Shown one piece after another: positions 57,901 to 64,000 of a stretch of DNA of 64,000 bases (positions within the stretch are counted from its first letter, which is position 1; each line of letters opens with the position of its first letter). The translations under genes and the position numbers were made by a program. Source of the DNA: Hormiphora californensis. Its lineage: Eukaryota > Ctenophora > Tentaculata > Cydippida > Pleurobrachiidae. The stretch spans positions 7,737,315 through 7,801,314 of the forward strand of contig CM035357.1 of NCBI GenBank assembly GCA_020137815.1. The letters run 5' to 3'. The notes beneath the pieces are model-generated. The model was not told where the DNA came from. It saw nothing but the letters and a program-made list of their open reading frames with translations, and ran no database searches.

Positions 57901-59875
57901 GTGGGTGAGTTGTGATAAAGGCTGATTTGGCGTTTTATCTGTTGAACAACTAAAGTGGTACCTCAACTATTTTTGGTAGAGCTATCCCGAATAGGTGGAC
58001 CTTGTCCTGAACCAAACTCAATATCGCATCATCATTATCATCCTTCACACTCAACATTAACTCAGCTTTTGCTACAACAGCCGCCTGAACATGCACATGT
58101 TAATATGGTCGGCTGGTACTAATAAATTCCCAATAAGTTGCATGGCAAAGTGTCAACTATCATCATGGTATCTGCACTTGTTACTCAACAAATCTACACA
58201 GCCTCAGTTCGGTCCGGAGAAGTCTTTTGTGAGACAAATATTTGCAAATGCCGATTTGATTTATTGAGTAACAATATTTGATCTGAGTACTACTACGAAC
58301 CTGGAAATCTCCTTCCACATCGCTAATCTTCATAGCGAGTAGTTCCATCATATCTTCATCTCCCAGCGTGATACCTTTCTCATCTAGTGGGAGGGGGGGT
58401 CATGTTGTGAAGGGTATCGAGATGTTAGGTGTGAAGGAGGAAGTGCGGCGTCAGGGTGGTAGCCTGTAGAGTTCAGGACTTCAGGGTTCCCCTATAATAT
58501 ACTTACCAAGAATGTCCATCAGCGCACCGGCAGACATCCTGCTCCTGTCTTGGGAGCCATCTTCATCTGCAGAATCCCGTTTAATATCAGAAATATCGCT
58601 ATTATCAGTTGTGTCAGATGTAAACCCGAACAGAGCTCTAATCCGTGCGTTGAGGCGTGATTGGTAAGTTGCTATTTCCGATCCCAACTCAAGTGTTCCC
58701 ATTACTTTGAACTTCAAGAGCACCTTGGATAACCATGCTTCAATTTGGAAGGATTGTTCGAAGGATGCCCGAGTTTTGATTGCCGCTGTTAGTTGTGCCA
58801 TCAATGCAGCAGACAGGTTTATTGATAGTGCAGCAGTTAGTTTGGAGATTAGAGCTCCTACAGCTTCTTCTGTCATCACAACCCCACCTGAAACAAGGAT
58901 TTTATACTAAATGTGACTGTATTACAGTTCAGTTAGGAGAGTGCAGTTGCCAGTTGTCACGTGAGACAAAACTGATCACTGATTGCAGGGAACTACCAAC
59001 TCTTATATTATCTTGTATTGCAACTACCTAACATATGAATTATGAAGTGTACAAGGTCAACACACTTACCATTACTTTCAATATCAAGTCTGAGCTTGCC
59101 GAACATTTCCAGTAGATAGTTAGCCCTGAAGGAGGCAGAGGTACCTAGGAAACTTCCCATTGAGATGGTCTGTTGCAGTAGTGAGGTGAACTGGGCCTGT
59201 GCGAAGGTAGGCCACGTGTAATGGGGGATAGAGGCACGGGTTGGGGACTGGGATAGAGGGACGGGGGTTTGGATAGAGCCAAGGGGGCTGGGATAGAACC
59301 TCTATTAAGTACTAACCCACTCCTTATTGATCCATAATTGGTCTGACAACCCCTTTAGACTGTAAAGTCTAACCCCGCCCCACTAATAGTAGCACTACTT
59401 ACTTCAACCTCGGGGGCCAGAGCCACATTGCACTTGGTGAATTTCATCATCACCAGAGACTCAATAGCTTTCTCATCATCACCAAGGATCTTATTAAATA
59501 CCTCCACCTTCGCCATAACCATCTCCTGAAATAGGGCCATTCAAAACATTCACTACTCTATAGAGGGGGGGGGGGTGACACTACTATAGCTGTTCAGAGG
59601 ATACTTCGTGGTCTTATGTTTGAACTTATTGAGTAAGTCCTAACCCTCTACATTTGTCGTGTGGAGAGAGAGAGAGGGTGGAGAGAGAGAGAGGGTGGAG
59701 AGAGAGGGTCGAAAAAGGCAAGGTGGTCACGTTATTAGTTAAAGAAACTTCAGTTAAATTGTTAATTTGCCTATTTGTACCTCAAGTAGAGCCTGGTTGT
59801 CCCCAATCCCAGCAATGTTCAGGGAAGCAATTAACTCAGCTTTGTCCTCATCTGACAGCTCCACCTTCCAACGAC
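48950..59875 (-). CDS. Two-repeat helical protein with Gly/Met tail, unknown family
   Basis: I do not recognise this family. Exons from the 5' side: 59781-59875, 59403-59525, 59070-59196, 58507-58887, 58301-58383, 57962-58084, 49731-49857, 49508-49639, 48950-49385. It encodes two copies of a module also found once in the gene at 60462-62089. Each module has the steps LSDEDKAEL, MAKVEVFNKI.. / VAKAELMLSV.., SSGEFIGTTAAFRAK, then an amphipathic stretch such as KLTAALSINLSAALMAQL and WLSKVLLKFKV. Exon 58507-58887 fuses the end of module 1 to the start of module 2. The tail is (GGGMSGGGMAMS)n. The first exon is not found; no ATG links cleanly to 59875. The 49858-57961 intron holds the giant minisatellite. 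Confidence 0.72.
55077..56020. mobile_element. GC-rich foldback element inside the minisatellite
   Basis: Terminal inverted repeats of about 150 bp, built from smaller palindromes (CTCCCTGCCGACGG and complement; GTCCTACGTGCCGACG with CGTCGGCACGTAGGAC). The core holds 50-60 bp repeats with GGTAAAAGGAGGGGTAAAATG and a telomere-like array. No ORF. No clear target duplication. Confidence 0.8.
55457..55560. repeat. Interstitial telomere-like array
   Basis: GTTAGGGTTAGGG units degenerating into GGTGGTTAGGGCGGT. It sits in the centre of the foldback element. Confidence 0.9.
57769..57846. repeat. CATTGGCCTGAC repeat at minisatellite right edge
   Basis: A full copy of the element seen at 6747-6838, without its outer arms. 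Its left half (ACTGTCAGAGCATTAGCCTG, 49901-49920) lies at the other edge of the array. Confidence 0.75.
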
Positions 59876-60461
59876 CTGAGAGTAGATGAGGTGAGGAACA
59901 ACTAAGGGATATATCTAACTGGTTAGATAACATGGGCTAATTACAGGGGTTCGGTGGAATGGGGGTTGTTAACTAAGTAGCAGGGCTGCAGTAGAAGATG
60001 TAACAAGGTGGTACTGGTAGAGCTGAAAGGGGGCGTGCAGGGGGAAGTAAAGTGTGCTACACAGCAGTTACATGGCCTACTAAAGAAACTTCCATGAAAC
60101 TCGATATATATATAGTACCCGCTATACTGCTGCAGCATGACCACTATATTGTCATCACTAGTACCTTGATATACAGTTGCATGGCTCACCCTCACGTCCA
60201 ACCTAGATCTCTATAAACTCGGATCAAGAAGTTCTAAAGGAAATAAAAAAGCAAGAAAGTTAGTGCTTAGAAAAGAGAGAGCTCTGGAGCTTTTTATTCA
60301 CCCAAAATATCACTTAGAACAACATCGGAAATTCTTTCTTCTGCATCTTTTTTATCGGTCACATTCTTTTCGCTGAAGCATCAAAATTAACAATTTGAAA
60401 TAAAATATCTTACAATGTCTACAACAATGTGCAATCCTGTGCTTTATCTGAGTTCAATAGT

Positions 60462-62089
60462 TTACTGTTTTGAAAACTTCCTTGATCCACCACCCATATT
60501 ACCACCCATTCCAACACTACTCCCCCCGGACATGGCCGCGCCTCCAGACATATTAGCCCCCATATTGGCACCCATATTGGCCCCCATATTGGACCCCATA
60601 TTGGACCCCATATTGGACCCCATATTAGCACCCACACTGGCCCCCATATTGGCCCCCATGCCACCACCTCCAGAAATACTGGCACCACTAGCACCTCCTC
60701 CAATACCCATGCCAGACCCACTAGCTAATGCTACACTGGATCCCATGGGTGATCCATTGGCCATGCCCATTCCGGCCCCAACTGACCCAGCCAACGCTGC
60801 CGATATGGACACCCCAAGGGCGGCGTCAATTCGAGATGCCAGGTCCAATTGGAGGTCCGCCGCTTCTTCTATCACTAGTTTTCCCGTGATTTTAAACTTC
60901 AGTAGAACCTTCATCGCCCACTGCTCCAAAATCGCCCTAGTTGTACCTGGCAGGGAGATGAGAATAATTTCAGGATCCATGGAGAGACGAGATAGGAGAA
61001 TACCTTGAAGTGTAATTGAGTATTAGAGTGATTGAGTATTAATATTATTAATAATCAAACAATACTTTACCCGATACAGATGCCCTGGCCTTTATAGCGG
61101 CTGCTAGTTCCGCAGTGAGTGCTGCTGATAGTTTAATTGACAATTTAGCAGTCAGTTTACCAGACAGAGCAGAGACCTCATCTTCATTCAAAATCAAACC
61201 ACCTGCAGGGACAAAGAGATATCAATATCTAAATGACAAAGAGATATTTACAATCGATCTGAACCGATCTTGTGAAACTTCCTGAGGAATCCAAACGGTG
61301 GCCACTGACAACTACAGTCAGAAATTGTCTAACAAAATCATACCGCTCCCTTCGATGTCCCCCTTTAGTTTTTCTATCATCTCCGAAACAAACTGTCCTC
61401 TGACTGCAGCTGCCGTCCCCATATAGCTCCCTGATGATACCTTCTCTTTCAAGGCAAGTACAATTTGAGCCTGGGATAGTTATAATGAGTAGAGTGAACT
61501 TTAACTATTACCCTAACACTAACCCCCACCCTAAATATTAAACTATTAAACCGAGCTCTCATTATACCTCTATATTCTCAGGTAAAGAGATGCCTGACAT
61601 AGTAACTTTCTCCTGAACCAGTGCCATAATGGCTTCTTCGTCGTTTTTCGTTACTTTATCCATCATTTCTGCTTTAGCTGCCACCAGTTCCTGTTAAAAT
61701 GTGGCGGTTAGCTGCATGTTATTATTGGAACTACACTCTACTACAGTTAGAAGTTGTATACAAGGTGGCCCATAAATTATGAGCGTAGGGGACGAGATCG
61801 TACCTCAATAAGATCAATATCTCCCTTCATTCCTTTGACAGTGACATTATCCAGCAACTCTAACTTGTCCTCATCGTTCAAGTTAATATTCCTCTTTGCT
61901 GTAGAAATGAAATACATTACACGTATTATACAGCAGGTGCACTTGCAGTCTAGGCCGTAACAATGTATGTTAGTCTGATGTACCGAGTATTCCAATGAGT
62001 GCATCAGCTCCAATGAGCTCTGACGCGTCATCGTCATCGTCATCACCACCAACAAAGTCATTCGTCGTAACAGAGAGTTTAGCGGCCAT
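60462..62089 (-). CDS. Single-repeat helical protein with Gly/Met tail, unknown family
   Basis: Tandem paralogue of the gene at 48950-59875. Exons: 61984-62089 (ATG 62087-62089), 61804-61898, 61568-61690, 61344-61470, 61071-61202, 60462-60946, all in matching phases; about 355 residues. It starts MAAKLSVTTNDFVGG followed by six Asp, then ADALIGILG. Amphipathic helices follow (KLTAKLSIKLSAALTAELAA; EQWAMKVLLKFKI). The tail is rich in Gly, Met, Asn and Ser with GANMGSNM repeats. I see no signal peptide or membrane segment. A polyadenylation signal lies at 60293-60298 on the minus strand. The acceptor ACACAG touches the ATG. Function unknown; a structural protein is possible but only inferred. 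Confidence 0.75.
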
Positions 62090-62190
62090 CTGTGTATAGA
62101 GTGTTTGTCATGTCAGTTTGTCAGGTCTCAATGCTAATTTACATACGTAAAAAACCAGTAGTGCGTTTAAGAAAATCGTTTTCAGGTTAA

Positions 62191-64000
62191 GACGACGACC
62201 CTCAACTAAAAATCCTCAGAAGTGATTTCAAATCAACAAAAACTCCACCCACCCATGAACTTCTAAAACCCTTCGAAAGAGACATCTACCACCTCATCGG
62301 AAATGTCGAGTTCAGGAAGATACAAGATCCAAAACTTCTTGAGATGGGAAAAGAAGCCAAGAGGATAAAAGAGAGGAAAGACATCATCATCAACGCGGAC
62401 AAGACCAACAACAGGTATGGTGTGAGCTTGACAGACTACAAACAATTATTACAAAATAACATTACAAAAGACTACACGACAGACAGAACTAACAACCTGG
62501 CCACAATAAACGCCAACATCCGAAAACACGCAAATTCACTAAAACTAGAGGACCGAATGGAAAAACACAGTGAAGCGGAGGCATTTCTGACAATAAAGGA
62601 TCACAAGGAAAATTTTCAAAACAACCCAAAATGTCGCCTCATCAACCCAGCATCCAACCAAGTAGGAAGAGTGAGCAAGAGGATCACAGAAGGAATAATA
62701 AAGGAGTGCAAACAAAAAACCGGCCTAGCACAATGGATAAGTACCCAGGAAATGATCAACTGGTTCTCCTCCAAACATCGCAACAACCCAACACCCAAAA
62801 AAGCATCACTGATCCAGTTTGACATCTGCGAATTCTATCCATCAATATCAGAGCAACTAATGGACAGATCACTCGATTTCGCTAAAAGGTACACCGATAT
62901 CAGTGCGGAACAGACTGAGACCATCAAATCATGCAGGAAAAGCGTGCTATTCAGCAATGGAAAAGTTTGGAGGAAAAAGAACAGCGATTTCGACATCACC
63001 ATGGGAGCGTTGGACGGGGCAGAAGCAGCGGATCTAACAGGACTCTTCCTACTAGGGCAGGTGCAACAGTACCTGGAAGTGAATCACAAGGGAAGCAACT
63101 GTGGACTGTACCGCGACGACGGCCTAATCTACGTAGAAAACAGCAACGGTCCTGAGATAACCAAAATAACAAAAGCGCTCCACAAGATCTTCAAAAACAA
63201 TCAATTAAAGATAACAGTGGAACAAACAGGAAAGATAGTCAACATACTGGATGTAACACTATCAGCGATAAACGGAAGCTACAAACCGTACAAAAAACCC
63301 AACAGCAACATCGCCTACGTGAAACGTGCTTCCAACCACCCATCATCGATACTAAAAAACATTCCAGCATCGATACAAAAACGCCTTAGCTGCATATCCA
63401 GTACCGAGGAGGAATTCGAAGGAGCCAAAGAGGAATACCAGGCAGCCTTGAAAACAGCAGGATACAGCAAGGAGTTAATGTACGAACAAAGAGGAAGAAC
63501 TGGAAAACCCAAAAACAGGAAAAGGCAAAGAAAAATCATCTGGTACAATCCACCCTTCAGCAAGAACGTCGCCACTAACATCGGAGAACGATTCTTTGAA
63601 TTGGTCAGACTGCACTTCCCACCACAACATCCATTCCACGCATTGTTTAACAAGAAAACAATAAAACTTTCGTACTCATGTATGATAAACATGGACGGGA
63701 TAGTGAAGTCTCACAACAAAGCGATACTCAAGAAAGCGGAGGATGAGGAAAAACAGAGTGAACGCCAGTGTAACTGCAGAATTCCAGAAAACTGTCCTGT
63801 GGGAAACACATGCCTGAAATCCGGTGTAGTCTACGAAGCACTAATCAAACACAGCAACGGGGTAGAACAGAAATATGTGGGAATGACGGGTGGGTCATTC
63901 AAAACCAGGTTCAATGGCCACAGGGCGACAATAAGACACGACAAACACAGGACAGCGACAGAACTCTCCAAACTAGTTTGGAGCCTCCATGACAGACAGA
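62191..64000 (+). mobile_element. Penelope-like element, 5'-truncated, runs off the end
   Basis: An open frame from just after TAA 62188-62190 to the window end (603 codons, no stop). It has the Penelope-type RT: INADKTNNRYGVSL, AFLTIKDHKENF, CRLINPASNQVGRVSKRI, QFDICEFYPSI, catalytic YRDD, and NILDVTLSAINGSYKPYKKP. The C-terminus has the Cys cluster CNCRIPENCPVGNTC and then GIY-YIG endonuclease motifs (VVYEALIKHSNG, YVGMTGGSFKTRFNGH). The N-terminal region typical of the family is missing. The break lies about 100 bp upstream of the gene at 62089. Confidence 0.93.

Overview
This window is animal nuclear DNA. Genes are split into short exons by short GT-AG introns. It carries a motile-cilium gene, a P-glycoprotein, an OTU deubiquitinase, LINE and Penelope-like retroelements, and interstitial TTAGGG arrays. 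The phylum cannot be fixed from the sequence. A compact invertebrate genome with many young repeats fits, and there is indirect evidence that the organism uses spliced-leader trans-splicing.

Layout. 1-6561 (+): IQCA1/DRC11-like gene (nexin-dynein regulatory complex, IQ motif plus AAA domain), 5' end outside the window, with three alternative-exon sets and a U12 AT-AC intron. 7189-18336 (-): full-length ABCB (MDR/P-glycoprotein) transporter of 28 coding exons, convergent with IQCA1; its introns hold palindromic elements, a TA-flanked foldback element and a minisatellite. 18340-24530: nested repeats, including a CR1-like LINE inside a foldback element and an R2-type RT/endonuclease element split by an insertion. 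24568-27062: one copy of a segmental duplication whose second copy (42634-44455) abuts OTUD5. 27720-32340: a short retroelement ORF and a decayed PHD-EEP-RT LINE. 32340-34400: low-complexity intergenic DNA. 34405-38753 (-): an intact two-ORF LINE. 39182-40580: a 110-134 bp tandem repeat with a MITE in it. 41173-42372 (+): an ORF1-only retroelement. 44498-48515 (+): OTUD5. 48950-59875 and 60462-62089 (-): two tandem paralogues of a family I do not recognise (helical repeats, Gly/Met/Ser tail); an intron of the first holds a roughly 7 kb, 34-bp minisatellite. 62191-64000 (+): a Penelope-like element running off the end.

Main points. (1) An identical 30-nt sequence sits at the 5' edge of three unrelated retroelement units (27724-27753, 41173-41202, and 38724-38753 on the minus strand) with unrelated flanks. 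This is what a spliced leader copied into retrotransposon RNA would leave. (2) IQCA1 has two duplicated exon pairs in which the frame allows only one member of each pair, plus two alternative last exons. (3) A 109-bp block is identical in the two nucleotide-binding domains of the ABCB gene. (4) Several otherwise well-conserved genes carry one-base frame breaks, often in homopolymers, which suggests imperfect base accuracy as much as biology.
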